This document shows, in pieces, positions 38,801 to 47,753 of a stretch of 64,000 nt of DNA. Origin of the DNA: Haoranjiania flava. Its GTDB lineage: Bacteria; Bacteroidota; Bacteroidia; Chitinophagales; Chitinophagaceae. The DNA is taken from assembly GCF_025631005.1 (NCBI RefSeq), contig NZ_JAOTPL010000008.1:1-64000 (forward strand). The letters are read 5' to 3'. How positions within the stretch are numbered: position 1 is the first letter of the stretch; the number at the start of each line of letters is the position of its first letter. The notes below the pieces were generated by a model. It searched no databases. It was not told where the DNA came from and worked only from the letters and a program-made list of their open reading frames with translations. A program made the translations under genes and the position numbers.

Positions 38801-38934
38801 GAAACCCCGGATAATGGTTCTCCGTTGACAGTGAGAACGGTCCCCTCTATTGCTGTTTTTTCCTGTGCATGCACAAATGCAGCAGAAAGGCATAGCAACA
38901 ACGAGGTTATGATCATTTTGTGCTTACTTTTCAT
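35857..38934 (-). CDS. susC: SusC/RagA family TonB-linked outer membrane protein
   Basis: A 1025-residue receptor. Signal peptide to about residue 23 (VHAQ), CarboxypepD_reg-like domain (about 27-115), the SusC linker EVVVVGYGTQRRADVVGA, plug domain with GGAMNINIRGINS and PLVVIDGVVGG, then the barrel ending YYGFGIDITL. There is no STN (secretin/TonB short N-terminal) domain between signal peptide and first beta domain, although a FecR-type anti-sigma factor is encoded next to it. The start ATG is supplied by the end of a hairpin-repeat unit. Confidence 0.97.
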   Translation of the reverse strand: MKSKHKMIITSLLLCLSAAFVHAQEKTAIEGTVLTVNGEPLSGVSIRVVHDDTGESHFTTTNTEGIFNYPNVTPGNTYDLFFEYVGYAADSLINYRINTPGKNTVMIRLAEQAAELGEVVVVGYGTQRRADVVGALDKVAAEAIQGKPAVNTTQALQGTSPALIIQQRNMEPGGAMNINIRGINSMQDNSPLVVIDGVVGGDINLLNPADIDNVSVLKDAGTAAIYGSRSANGVILITTKFGRRNTPVTVNYNGLVGVQVPNIPYKPVKGYENMILRNQSEINAGNAPVFSPQQIRERQQQGDYEWALYTILKNAIQHNHNISVSGGNERTTFLVSGGYTNQESNLVGPRKGWERYNFRVNMTNTIGKVKLTTNIAYNKSFGKDHSNFTSNLIADARRLPPYYLLKDSLGRYLINDVLTEFSPLGLLEAGGYRNYNNDNILGNFIAAYDITDWLNIRGVFGFDQTANHQVERLMQVNFYPRGTANADRDVWDRNSKGVFYNTQLLLEAKKRFGVHNTSLLLGASNESYNYFANGVHKKFTDPELGIPGDGTVVWTDSYNSLSDNNQNSLNSFFGRASYNYSNKYYGEFSFRFDGSSRFPGYNRWGFFPSISLGYRITNEDFMQAYKQNVGDLKLRGSYGILGNQNIDNYQYLYRYLLYNNAYAFNNIPVGGTGVRPNNPDISWEKSATTNIGIDATFFNRALELSFDYFNRITSDILIPPAVPGTFGATFPDYNAGKLRNEGWEINATYNKAGRLFNHRISFNLGDNKNKVLDFGGNTEIRGAEEMRIILKEGVPFRSYVGYKRDGYIQNLDDVLNAPRPAGLTVGIGDNKYVDYNQDGVINDADLFILGNGFPRLNYGLTYNVTFKGIDLMVFLQGVGKRTAALRGELIEPFHFNYAQIMYKHQLDFWTPFNTDARFPRIAAAGSQSVTNNYRQGSDMYLFDAAYLRVKNIQLGYSLPKTVLDKAKLKGLRAYVSVQNLLTFSKLNFMDPETTEFNNNLINDGANSARAYPTPIYYGFGIDITL

Positions 38935-39219
38935 GTGTATATTTATTTGTTTTTTCCAGTTGCCACATGGAATAGCCTTTATTCATTCGCGGTTGGTGTG
39001 CGACCTTGTTTATGGCTATTTCATGTGTATATTTATTTGTTTTTTCCAGTTGCACATGGAATAGCCTTTATTCATTTGCGGTTGGTGTGCAACCTTGTTT
39101 ATGGCTATTTCATGTGTATATAATTTATTTGTTTTTCAGTTGTCACATGGAATAACCATTTTTTTAGATTCAATACTCATTCCCGGTGGGTATGATGCTC
39201 AATCTTATGGTTATTTCAT
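38935..39219 (-). repeat. Hairpin-repeat array upstream of susC (three units)
   Basis: Three tandem units of 106, 89 and 90 bp with ATGs at 39219, 39113 and 39024; the following ATGAAA at 38934 is the susC start. The first is the long-stem subtype, the other two the short-stem subtype with near-identical sequence. Confidence 0.9.
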
Positions 39220-39502
39220 TCCTTTATATTTTATTTTATTGTTTTTAATAGCCTGATATTTTTGTTTTGGGCCAGATGGAGTTACTTTCAGTGAACTTCC
39301 TTTCCCCATATAATCATTGCGGTGCGCCGCTTTGCGGCTGTTTTTAATTGCCACATGGAATAAGCTTATTCATCCGCGGTTGGTATGCTGCATTCTTATC
39401 ACTATTGCATATGTGTATTTCCTGTGGTCCCACATAGATATCGGTATGTACTTTAGATGTATACGCGTCCACCGTTGGCGTCACCTCAGGCGAAATGGTT
39501 AT
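39220..39502. other. FecR-susC spacer with a degenerate repeat unit
   Basis: About 280 bases without a gene. A degenerate unit of the hairpin family lies at about 39321-39418 on the minus strand. It carries the GGCAATTAAAAACA then GCCGC-AAA-GCGGC linker that also marks two of the units at 51.1 kb. The rest shows no recognisable gene or promoter. Confidence 0.6.
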
Positions 39503-40951
39503 TCATTTATAAATCAAAAATCTTTCTGCAATGACAGAATACTGCAGATCGTTTATTTTACACAAATGTTTTATTGATTTATCTACAGGGAGATTGTGGT
39601 ATATTTTCCCGGTAAATAAATTTTGCGAAATGCCTTCCTCCATCTGTATCTGTATCTGGTGATACTTCTTTAGCTCGCCGAAAACTTCCTGAATAGTAGC
39701 ATACCTGAATTCTATATATTCTTTATTTACAAAAATTTCTTTTTTAAATTTTGTATCAGCCGTTACGGAAACTTTTACAGCCGGAGTGGTGTATAAATTA
39801 TTCCTGATGAATGGCTGCACGCTGCTTTGCCGTGCCGCCGGAGGATCTGAGACCAAAGATTTTTGTTTCATGAAAATAGTATCGTTCTCAGGGCTACGCT
39901 TCAACATGAATTGCAGATTATTCAATTCGCTTATTTTCCTGATGATGGTTTCGATGGAATCTTTTAGATAAATTTTGCCGGTAAACTGGCTGTTGGAAAG
40001 TATGGCTTTATCAACCACAATTTTTACATTGAAATAATTTTCCAGTATGGCAAAAACATCCGTCACCGGCGTATAAGAAAATTGCAGCGCATATTCATTG
40101 ATGTTTACCACAGCGGCTTCTTTTTTGATCTGGTTTAATGCACCTGTTTCTTGCGCAATTCGCTTCTGCAAGGTATTATCATGCAACGCAGTAGTGCCGG
40201 CAATTTTGTTGACAATAAAATCCTGATTGGGGTAGAGTACCACATCCTTAAAAGTAAAATCCGCTGAAACAGGGCTTACCAGCACTTTTCCTTCTACAAG
40301 TTTTACGCTGATAATGTTTTCATTTGTTTGATTGCAAACCCAGAATTCGGTTCCCAGAGCGGTAATGCCCACACCGCCCTCATGCACTTTGAATGGATGC
40401 TGCGCGTCTTTAGACACTTTGAAATAAGCATCCCCTTTGAGATAAATATTTCTTGCTTTTGTGAAACTGGAAAGATATTTTATTTCCGCTTTTGGCTTTA
40501 AAATTACTGTTGAGCCATCAGGAAGCTGCACATGCATTGCTTCACTACCGGTGTTTGCAATTGTTTTTTGAAATTGGTTGATGAAAGAGCCGTCAATGGT
40601 TTGCGCAAGCTCGCCGGAAAGCTGGGGTAAAACGCTTTCTTTATCGTTTCTGATAAAAAATAAGGCAATAAAAAAGCCTGTAATGCACGCTGCTGCAAGT
40701 GCTTTAAAGAAAATTTTTCCGGTCGCCGGTTTATCGATGTTTTTGAAAACTTTTGCTTTTATCCTTGTTTTCACGCGGGCGGGCAGGTGAAAATTACCTG
40801 AGGCAATAGATTCAAATTCACTTTGGTCCAAATACTTTTCTAAAAGCTCAGGATACTTTTCTAAAATATCCAATACTTGTTCTGCTTCTTCTGCAGAACA
40901 TTTATTGTCTATAAATCGCCTGATTAATGTGTCGAATGATTCGTTCATCAA
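39503..40951 (-). CDS. FecR-type anti-sigma factor with two DUF4974/STN-like domains
   Basis: A 482-residue inner-membrane protein: cytoplasmic anti-sigma region (about 1-75), one membrane segment (about 84-101, FFKALAAACITGFFIALFF), the FecR domain (LPDGSTVILKPKAEIKY to about 240), then a DUF4974 domain (about 290-365, FSYTPVTDVFAILENYF). Uncommonly, a second DUF4974-like domain follows at the C-terminus (about 415-482, FRYATIQEVFGELKKY). It is longer than usual for the family because of this. It should hold the neighbouring ECF sigma factor until SusC signals substrate. Confidence 0.92.
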   Translation of the reverse strand: MMNESFDTLIRRFIDNKCSAEEAEQVLDILEKYPELLEKYLDQSEFESIASGNFHLPARVKTRIKAKVFKNIDKPATGKIFFKALAAACITGFFIALFFIRNDKESVLPQLSGELAQTIDGSFINQFQKTIANTGSEAMHVQLPDGSTVILKPKAEIKYLSSFTKARNIYLKGDAYFKVSKDAQHPFKVHEGGVGITALGTEFWVCNQTNENIISVKLVEGKVLVSPVSADFTFKDVVLYPNQDFIVNKIAGTTALHDNTLQKRIAQETGALNQIKKEAAVVNINEYALQFSYTPVTDVFAILENYFNVKIVVDKAILSNSQFTGKIYLKDSIETIIRKISELNNLQFMLKRSPENDTIFMKQKSLVSDPPAARQSSVQPFIRNNLYTTPAVKVSVTADTKFKKEIFVNKEYIEFRYATIQEVFGELKKYHQIQIQMEEGISQNLFTGKIYHNLPVDKSIKHLCKINDLQYSVIAERFLIYK

Positions 40952-41199
40952 ACATAATAACGTGCTACCTTACAAATTCCCTATTGTTTTAAAAAAAAGC
41001 TGGATTACTTGTTGAAAAAAAGAATCAAACCTATAGTGTATGGCGCAGAACTCATGTGAAGAGAGGGCTGAATAAATGCTGCCCGGCAGAAATGAGAATG
41101 AAAAACAATCCGGTAACTATACTGCTAAACAAAACAATGTTATAAAGCTGAGGTATTGCCCATAAGAATGAGGAGTATATAATAGCTAACAGCTTCATG

Positions 41200-41745
41200 T
41201 TATTTCAGGAAAAGTAAAATAATCATCGCCGACATCATTTTCCTCAATTGCTTCATAGCCTGGTAAATATGATTGTCTACGGTTTTTGGGGAAATATCCA
41301 GAATGGTAGCAATCTGCTTGTAGGAGTAACCTTTAAACTGAAAAAGTTCAAAAATTTTTTTCCTTGTTTTCGGCAGTTTGTTGATGCTCAAGTGGAGTTT
41401 TTTTATCAGCTGCTCACTTTCTTCATAGTTAATATTATCTTTCGGTTCTTCAGCAGGTTCTGCCTGATGGGAAAGATTTTCATACAGCTTACGCATTGTT
41501 GCCTGTTTGCGCAACCAGTCAATAAGCACCAGCCGCGCTTTGTGGAAAAGTTGTATTTTTTCAGGTACTTCGGTTGATAAAGAAGATCTGTACTCCCAAA
41601 ATTTTATGAAGGTTTGCTGTGTAAGTTCTTCCGCATCAGGGTAGGATTTGGTTTTTTTAAGAAAATAAAAAAACAAACATTCATTATACTTGTTGAAAAA
41701 AAACTCAAAAACTTCCGGGTTGTTATTTTTTATTTCTTCAATCAT
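41200..41745 (-). CDS. ECF-type sigma-70 family RNA polymerase sigma factor
   Basis: A 181-residue sigma factor with region 2 (PDAEELTQQTFIKFWEYR) and region 4 (LPKTRKKIFELFQFKGYSYKQIATILDISPKTVDNHIYQAMKQL). It is the first gene of the sigma-FecR-SusCD-SusE-GH76-GH125 series and probably drives it. A 248-base spacer without a clear gene separates it from fecR. Confidence 0.92.
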   Translation of the reverse strand: MIEEIKNNNPEVFEFFFNKYNECLFFYFLKKTKSYPDAEELTQQTFIKFWEYRSSLSTEVPEKIQLFHKARLVLIDWLRKQATMRKLYENLSHQAEPAEEPKDNINYEESEQLIKKLHLSINKLPKTRKKIFELFQFKGYSYKQIATILDISPKTVDNHIYQAMKQLRKMMSAMIILLFLK

Positions 41746-42043
41746 TTACGCTGATGTTATATAATATCCGATCATAAAGATACTTATTTTTCTATTTATT
41801 GGTAAACTATTTGTTGCAAGATCTCGCAGTTACTTAAAGCAGCACGATCACAATTTAAAAAATAAATTGTGTTATCTATAATTGTATTATAATATACCCG
41901 CACCTGTTAGGCAGATAGCTTACCTTCTACAACGATAACAGATTAAATAGTAGCGAAATCATTGGCTTTTTAGGTTTTTACAACTAAATTTGGCCGGTTC
42001 CGATATATCATACAAAATATTATTTACATAAAATACATTTCTG

Positions 42044-44539
42044 ATGAAGCGCTTCTTTCTATTTTTTACGCTGATATTTTTTGGGGCATACTATGCAACC
42101 CTTGCACAAAACCGTTCTGAATTCCTGTTAGAAAAAAACTGGAAATTCTCCAGGGAAGAAAGCCCTGATTTTATGCAGCCCACATTTGACGACAGCAAAT
42201 GGCAAACAGTAACCGTACCGCATGACTGGGCTATCTACGGCCCGTTTAGCCCGAACAACGATATGCAAAATGTTGCCATTTTACAAGACGGGCAGACCAA
42301 AGCTACTGAACATGCGGGTCGCACGGGCGGCTTGCCTTTTGTGGGCATAGGGCTGTATCGCATACAGTTCGATATCCCGCAGTTTAAAAAAGGAAAACGG
42401 GTAACTGTTTTGTTCGATGGCGCCATGGCCAATTCGCAGGTATATGTCAACGGAAAGAAAGCAGGCGAATGGCCCTATGGGTACAACTCCTTTCATTTTG
42501 ATATAACCGATTATGTTTTAGAAGGACAGAAAAATACCCTTGCCGTACATCTGATGAACAGGCCTGAACAATCCCGCTGGTATCCCGGCGCAGGCTTGTA
42601 CCGCAATGTGCATGTAATTGTTACAGATCCCGTGCATATTCCTGTATGGGGCAGCTATATTACTACACCCGTAGTAAGAAAAGATTTTGCCCGTATAAAT
42701 CTGAAAACCAAAATTAAAAACGCTGATAAAAACGGTGTTTATATTTTAGAAACTGTTATCAAAGACGCAAACGGTAAACACGTAAGCACAAATAAGGTAA
42801 ACCTTACAACATATGATGAAGGCGAATTTGAGCAAAATTTTGTTGTACTTAATCCTGTTTTATGGTCAATAGATAATCCTGTTTTATACACTGCCGAATC
42901 TAAGTTGTACAATGCAGACCTGCTTGTGGATACCTATAATACCAGGTTTGGCATACGCACTATTGAATTAAGGCCAAACGACGGATTCTACTTAAATGGT
43001 GAAAAAACAGTATTCCGGGGAGTATGCAATCACCACGACCTGGGGCCTCTGGGCGCGGCTGTAAATAATGCAGCCATTCGCAGGCAAATAAGCACAATGA
43101 AAGATATGGGTGTAAATGCCATTCGTACCTCGCACAACATGCCTGCGCCCGAACTGGTGCGCGCCTGCGATGAAATGGGTATGATGCTGATGGTAGAAAC
43201 TTTCGATGAATGGAAGCAGCCTAAAGTAGCCAATGGTTACAATCTTTTTTGGGACAAGTGGGCTGAAAAAGACCTGGTAAATTTATTGCACAATTTCCGG
43301 AATAATCCTTCTGTAGTGATGTGGTGTATTGGCAATGAGGTGCCGGAGCAGGCAAATGGCACAGAAGGGCCGAAAAGAAATAAATTTTTACAGGATATCT
43401 GCCACCGGGAAGATCCAACCAGGCCTGTGACCAACGGAATGGACAACCCGGGAGCAGTTACAGCTAATAATTTTGCTGCAATAATGGATGTGGCTGGTTT
43501 TAATTACCGGCCGCATTTATACCATGAAAATTATAAAAAGCTGCCTCAGCAATTGATACTGGGTAGTGAAACTGCATCAACGGTAAGCTCCAGGGGCATC
43601 TACAAATTTCCGGTAGAAAGGAAATCGATGGTAAAATATCCCGATCACCAGGCATCGTCTTACGATGTGGAGCATTGCGGCTGGAGCAATCTGCCCGAAG
43701 ATGATTTTATTCAGCACGAAGACCTGCCGTATGCTATCGGCGAGTTTGTATGGACGGGATTTGATTACCTGGGAGAACCTACACCATACTATACTGACTG
43801 GCCAAGCCACAGCTCCCTGTTCGGCATTGTAGATCTGGCGGGTATTCCCAAAGACAGGTTTTATTTGTATCGCAGTCACTGGAACAAAAAAGCAGAAACG
43901 CTGCACATATTGCCGCACTGGAACTGGAAGGGCCGCGAAGGTGAAGTAACACCGGTATTTGTTTATACCAATCATCCTTCCGCCGAATTGTTTATCAATG
44001 GAAAAAGCCAGGGAAAACGCACCAAAGACCTCAGCGTGAAAAGAGATTCCAGCGCCAATAAAGAAGCCGAAAAAACTTTTGAACGTCAGAAAAGATACCG
44101 GTTAATGTGGATGGATACCAAATATGAACCCGGCACAGTAAAAGTAGTGGCATATGATGCCAATGGGAAAGCGGTAGCTGAAAAAGAAATGAAAACTGCC
44201 GGAAAGCCACATCGCATAGAGCTTTCCGTGGACAGGACCCATATTAAAGCAGACGGGAAAGATCTTGCTTTCATCAATGTAAAAATAGTAGACAAAGAGG
44301 GCAACTTCTGCCCCGACGAGACAAGGCAGATCAACTTTAAGGTGGCCGGTGCAGGAAATTACAAAGCTGCGGCCAACGGCAACCCAGCCAGCCTGGAATC
44401 GTTTCAGGCGCCTTCTATGAGATTGTTTAGCGGGCAATTAACAGCTATAGTACAATCCGGAGAAACTCCCGGCAACATTATTTTTGAAGCAAGCGCCAAA
44501 GGTGTGCGAAGCGCTAAAATAAATATTCATACGAAATAA
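42044..44539 (+). CDS. GH2 family glycoside hydrolase (beta-galactosidase-like)
   Basis: An 831-residue exported enzyme with a signal peptide ending LAQ. N-terminal sugar-binding domain (SREESPDFMQPTFDDSKW, VPHDWAIYGPF), immunoglobulin-like domain, and TIM barrel with the acid/base Glu in MWCIGNEVPE (about 433) and the nucleophile Glu in LGSETAST (about 508). A DUF4982-type domain and an Ig-like end follow. Specificity for beta-galactosides is likely but not certain within GH2. It is divergent from the ECF sigma gene, so it may belong to the same utilisation locus. Confidence 0.9.
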   Translation: MKRFFLFFTLIFFGAYYATLAQNRSEFLLEKNWKFSREESPDFMQPTFDDSKWQTVTVPHDWAIYGPFSPNNDMQNVAILQDGQTKATEHAGRTGGLPFVGIGLYRIQFDIPQFKKGKRVTVLFDGAMANSQVYVNGKKAGEWPYGYNSFHFDITDYVLEGQKNTLAVHLMNRPEQSRWYPGAGLYRNVHVIVTDPVHIPVWGSYITTPVVRKDFARINLKTKIKNADKNGVYILETVIKDANGKHVSTNKVNLTTYDEGEFEQNFVVLNPVLWSIDNPVLYTAESKLYNADLLVDTYNTRFGIRTIELRPNDGFYLNGEKTVFRGVCNHHDLGPLGAAVNNAAIRRQISTMKDMGVNAIRTSHNMPAPELVRACDEMGMMLMVETFDEWKQPKVANGYNLFWDKWAEKDLVNLLHNFRNNPSVVMWCIGNEVPEQANGTEGPKRNKFLQDICHREDPTRPVTNGMDNPGAVTANNFAAIMDVAGFNYRPHLYHENYKKLPQQLILGSETASTVSSRGIYKFPVERKSMVKYPDHQASSYDVEHCGWSNLPEDDFIQHEDLPYAIGEFVWTGFDYLGEPTPYYTDWPSHSSLFGIVDLAGIPKDRFYLYRSHWNKKAETLHILPHWNWKGREGEVTPVFVYTNHPSAELFINGKSQGKRTKDLSVKRDSSANKEAEKTFERQKRYRLMWMDTKYEPGTVKVVAYDANGKAVAEKEMKTAGKPHRIELSVDRTHIKADGKDLAFINVKIVDKEGNFCPDETRQINFKVAGAGNYKAAANGNPASLESFQAPSMRLFSGQLTAIVQSGETPGNIIFEASAKGVRSAKINIHTK

Positions 44540-44890
44540 CCATGCCGCCTTAGGCGGGGCCAGTAAGGAATGCTTATTTATCGCGACAACTGAAAACAAA
44601 TAAAATAAATACATGCAAAGAAGCATGTTAATCCCGATGGCTACCGGCAGGAACGAACGTATAAGCGACGTGCCCCCGATAGCTATCGGAAACAAGAATA
44701 CCGGCCCGGCTGTGGGCGATTAAAAACAGATAAAATAAGGTCTTAATGCGCTTAGCCTGACTCGTAAAATATTACCTTTCCGGATGTTTAAAAGAGCCTG
44801 TATAGATAACCATTAAACAATCAATATGGATGGCTGCACTTGATCTTATCAGAATGTATTATCTTTAATAATCTTAAACTACTCAAACAT
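44531..44890 (+). repeat. Diverged hairpin-repeat copy and palindromes after GH2
   Basis: The segment 44531-44627 (beginning in the last codons of the GH2 gene) matches the diverged copy at 26006: CGAAATAACCAT, a CCGCCT-T-AGGCGG palindrome (44545-44557), then ACAACTGAAAACAAATAAA. A CATGC/GCATG hairpin and a perfect CCGATAGCTATCGG palindrome (44676-44689) follow. I see no gene in the rest up to the OsmC start. Confidence 0.5.
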
Positions 44891-45298
44891 ATGACATCAA
44901 AAATAGTTTACAAAGGCGATCTCAGAACGGAAATGACACACCTGCAGAGCGGGTCCACAGTACAGACAGACGCCCCGGTAGATAACCAGGGCAGGGGAGA
45001 ATTATTTTCCCCTACAGACCTTGTGGCCACAGGCTTAGGCAGTTGCATGATGACCATCATGGGCATTAAAGCACAAAGCATAGACATTGATCTTACAGGC
45101 ACGGAAATGCATGTGACCAAGATTATGGCCCCCGATCCAAGGAGGATTGTAGAGATACAGATTGAAGTAGATTTTCCTGATCGTTTATCTACCCTGGATG
45201 AGAAGCAGAAGACGATTATTGAAAAAGCCGGTCTTACCTGTCCGGTGGCTAAAAGCCTGCATCCAGACATTGTACAGGCCATAAATTTCTCATGGTAG
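44891..45298 (+). CDS. OsmC family protein
   Basis: A 135-residue peroxiredoxin-fold protein. The start is at 44891 (MTSKIVYKG); upstream in-frame codons add an unlikely leader. The two thiol-peroxidase Cys are present, in GLGSCMMTIMG and in GLTCPVAKSLHPD. OsmC proteins reduce organic hydroperoxides; some are only binding proteins. Confidence 0.88.
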   Translation: MTSKIVYKGDLRTEMTHLQSGSTVQTDAPVDNQGRGELFSPTDLVATGLGSCMMTIMGIKAQSIDIDLTGTEMHVTKIMAPDPRRIVEIQIEVDFPDRLSTLDEKQKTIIEKAGLTCPVAKSLHPDIVQAINFSW

Positions 45299-45346
45299 AT
45301 CAGGCTTTAAACAAATCTCTAAAACATTTTTTGCTATATTCGTACA

Positions 45347-47743
45347 ATGCAAGATTTGAAAACAGAACTTGATAAAGACATGTTGTCTTTCGAGGAATTC
45401 CGTTCTTCGGTGCTCAAAGATTATAGAACAGCTATCGTGAGCCGTGAAGCAAGCCTGCTGGGCAGAAGAGAAGTGCTGACGGGCAAGGCTAAGTTCGGCA
45501 TCTTCGGCGATGGGAAGGAAGTAGTGCAGGTAGCGCTTTCAAGATACTTTCAAAACGGCGATTTCCGCTCGGGCTATTACCGCGACCAGACTTTTATGTT
45601 TGCAACCGGCATGTCTACCATAGAAAGTTTTTTCTCTCAGTTGTATGCAGATACAAATCCCGCGCACGATACGGTAAGCTCCGGCAGGAACATGGTTTGC
45701 CACTACGGCACGCCAAACATCAATGAAAACGGAGAGTGGCTGCCGCTGGCTGATATGAAAAACACATCAGCCGACATTGCGCCTACAGGCGGGCAGATGC
45801 CGCGCGCCCTGGGCCTTGCATTTGCATCCAAGCAGTTCAGGAACAATCCTGCTTTGCAACATGAGAAATTCGCATCGCTTTCCCGTAACGGTAATGAAGT
45901 ATGTTTTGCCACCATTGGCGATGCAGCTACCTCAGAGGGCCATTTCTGGGAAGTGATGAATGCAGCCGCTGTATTGCAGGTGCCGCTTGCCGTATTTGTG
46001 TGGGACGATGGCTACGGTATCTCAGTACCTACACGCAAGCAGACCACGAAAGGCTCTATTTCAGAGGCTTTGAGCGGTTTTCAAAAAGAAGCCGGTACCA
46101 ATGGTATGGATATATATACTTTAAGAGGCTGGGACTACCAGGAGATGTGTGAAGTGTTTGAACATGCCATTCAGAAAATAAGAGATACCCATACACCTGC
46201 TCTTTTTCACGTAAAAGAAATTACACAGCCGCAGGGGCATTCTACTTCCGGCAGCCACGAAAGATACAAAACTCAACAAAGGCTGCAATGGGAGAGAGAG
46301 CACGACTGCCTGCGCAAGATGAAAGAATGGATCATTGACAACGGTATTTCTGATGAAGAAACACTGAATAATATACAGGCAGAAGCAAAAGAAACCGTAA
46401 AAACAGCACGCAAAAAAGCATGGCATAAATACCAGGAGCCTTTGCGGCAACAGGCAGAAGAAGCCGTAAAACTTTTATCTCACATACAGACCGGTAACAG
46501 CAAGGCCGACGAAACCATTACGGAAATAAAAAATTTCCTGCAATCAAATAAATCACCGCTGATAAAAGACAGCCTCATAGCTGTTTCAAAAACTTTGAGT
46601 GTACACCAAAAGTACGGTATCGTAAACAAAGAGCTGGCTCATTACTATGAATCACTGAAACAAAAATGGCACAACGTCTATGACAGGAACCTGATGGATG
46701 AAGGCCCGAAATCTGCGATGCTTGTAAAAGAGAATACACCGGCCTACAGTAATGATGCAAAGTCTGTGAACGGGTTTGAAGTATTGAATAAATACTTTGA
46801 TCTTTTATTTAAAACCAATGAAAGAGTAGTAGCGTTCGGTGAAGACGTAGGCCATATCGGCGATGTAAATCAAGGCTTTGCAGGATTGCAGCAAAAACAT
46901 GGCGAAATGCGCGTGTTTGATACCGGCATACGTGAACTTTCTATTATCGGGAAAGGTATTGGCCTGGCCTTGCGCGGCCTGCGCCCTATAGCAGAGATAC
47001 AATACCTGGATTACCTGTTGTATGGACTGGAACCGCTCAGCGATGATGTGGCTACCCTGCATTACCGTACCGACGGCAGGCAGAGCTGCCCGGTCATTGT
47101 ACGTACAAGAGGCCACCGGCTGGAAGGCATGTTCCACAGTGGCTCACCCATGGGAATGGTCATTAACAGCCTGCGGGGTATGCATGTGTGTGTGCCCAGG
47201 GATATGACGCAGGCCATCGGAATGTACAATACATTATTAAAAAGCAATGACCCGGGCCTGGTTATAGAATGCCTGAATGGCTACCGCCTCAAGGAAAAAA
47301 TGCCTGAAAACCTTTTAGACATTACCATTGCGCTGGGCGTACCCGAAGTGATCCGTGAAGGCACAGACATTACCATAGTATCGTACGGATCTATTTTGAG
47401 GATCATTGAAAAAGCTGCAAACCGCCTGGAATATCTCGGCTATTCCTGCGAAGTGATTGATGTGCGTACGCTGTTGCCTTTTGATATCAATCACACCATT
47501 GTGGAATCCTTAAAGAAAACCAGCCGCATACTTTTTGTAGATGAAGATGTGCCGGGAGGTGCGGCTGCGTATATGTTCAACAAAGTGATTGAAGAGCAGG
47601 AAGGCTACAAATACCTGGATGTAAAACCCGGAACGCTCACGGCCAAAGCACATCGTCCGGCTTATGCTTCAGACGGCGATTATTTCAGCAAGCCCAATAT
47701 TGAAGATGTAGTAGAGATGGTGAGCAGCATGATGAAAGAATAA
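45347..47743 (+). CDS. Fused alpha/beta E1 component of a 2-oxo-acid dehydrogenase complex
   Basis: A 798-residue thiamine-diphosphate enzyme. The first half (about 1-450) is the E1 alpha domain with the TPP-binding GDAATSEGHFWEVMNAAA and DDGYGISVPT. The second half (about 470-798) is E1 beta with VVAFGEDVG and EIQYLDYLLYG. The fused form is standard in Bacteroidota and is usually named for branched-chain 2-oxo acids; pyruvate use cannot be ruled out from sequence. E2 and E3 are not nearby. It is followed ten bases later by a Crp/Fnr regulator. Confidence 0.93.
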   Translation: MQDLKTELDKDMLSFEEFRSSVLKDYRTAIVSREASLLGRREVLTGKAKFGIFGDGKEVVQVALSRYFQNGDFRSGYYRDQTFMFATGMSTIESFFSQLYADTNPAHDTVSSGRNMVCHYGTPNINENGEWLPLADMKNTSADIAPTGGQMPRALGLAFASKQFRNNPALQHEKFASLSRNGNEVCFATIGDAATSEGHFWEVMNAAAVLQVPLAVFVWDDGYGISVPTRKQTTKGSISEALSGFQKEAGTNGMDIYTLRGWDYQEMCEVFEHAIQKIRDTHTPALFHVKEITQPQGHSTSGSHERYKTQQRLQWEREHDCLRKMKEWIIDNGISDEETLNNIQAEAKETVKTARKKAWHKYQEPLRQQAEEAVKLLSHIQTGNSKADETITEIKNFLQSNKSPLIKDSLIAVSKTLSVHQKYGIVNKELAHYYESLKQKWHNVYDRNLMDEGPKSAMLVKENTPAYSNDAKSVNGFEVLNKYFDLLFKTNERVVAFGEDVGHIGDVNQGFAGLQQKHGEMRVFDTGIRELSIIGKGIGLALRGLRPIAEIQYLDYLLYGLEPLSDDVATLHYRTDGRQSCPVIVRTRGHRLEGMFHSGSPMGMVINSLRGMHVCVPRDMTQAIGMYNTLLKSNDPGLVIECLNGYRLKEKMPENLLDITIALGVPEVIREGTDITIVSYGSILRIIEKAANRLEYLGYSCEVIDVRTLLPFDINHTIVESLKKTSRILFVDEDVPGGAAAYMFNKVIEEQEGYKYLDVKPGTLTAKAHRPAYASDGDYFSKPNIEDVVEMVSSMMKE

Positions 47744-47753
47744 CAATTTCATA

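Noticed and set aside
38798..39123. Plus-strand open frames over the susC repeat arrays, rich in Phe, Ile and His
   Set aside because: They are the repeated hairpin units read on the opposite strand; the repeating protein text follows the repeat period and has no start or promoter of its own.
40952..41199. Small gene between the FecR and sigma genes
   Set aside because: Only short frames with early stops; nothing conserved or with a start context.
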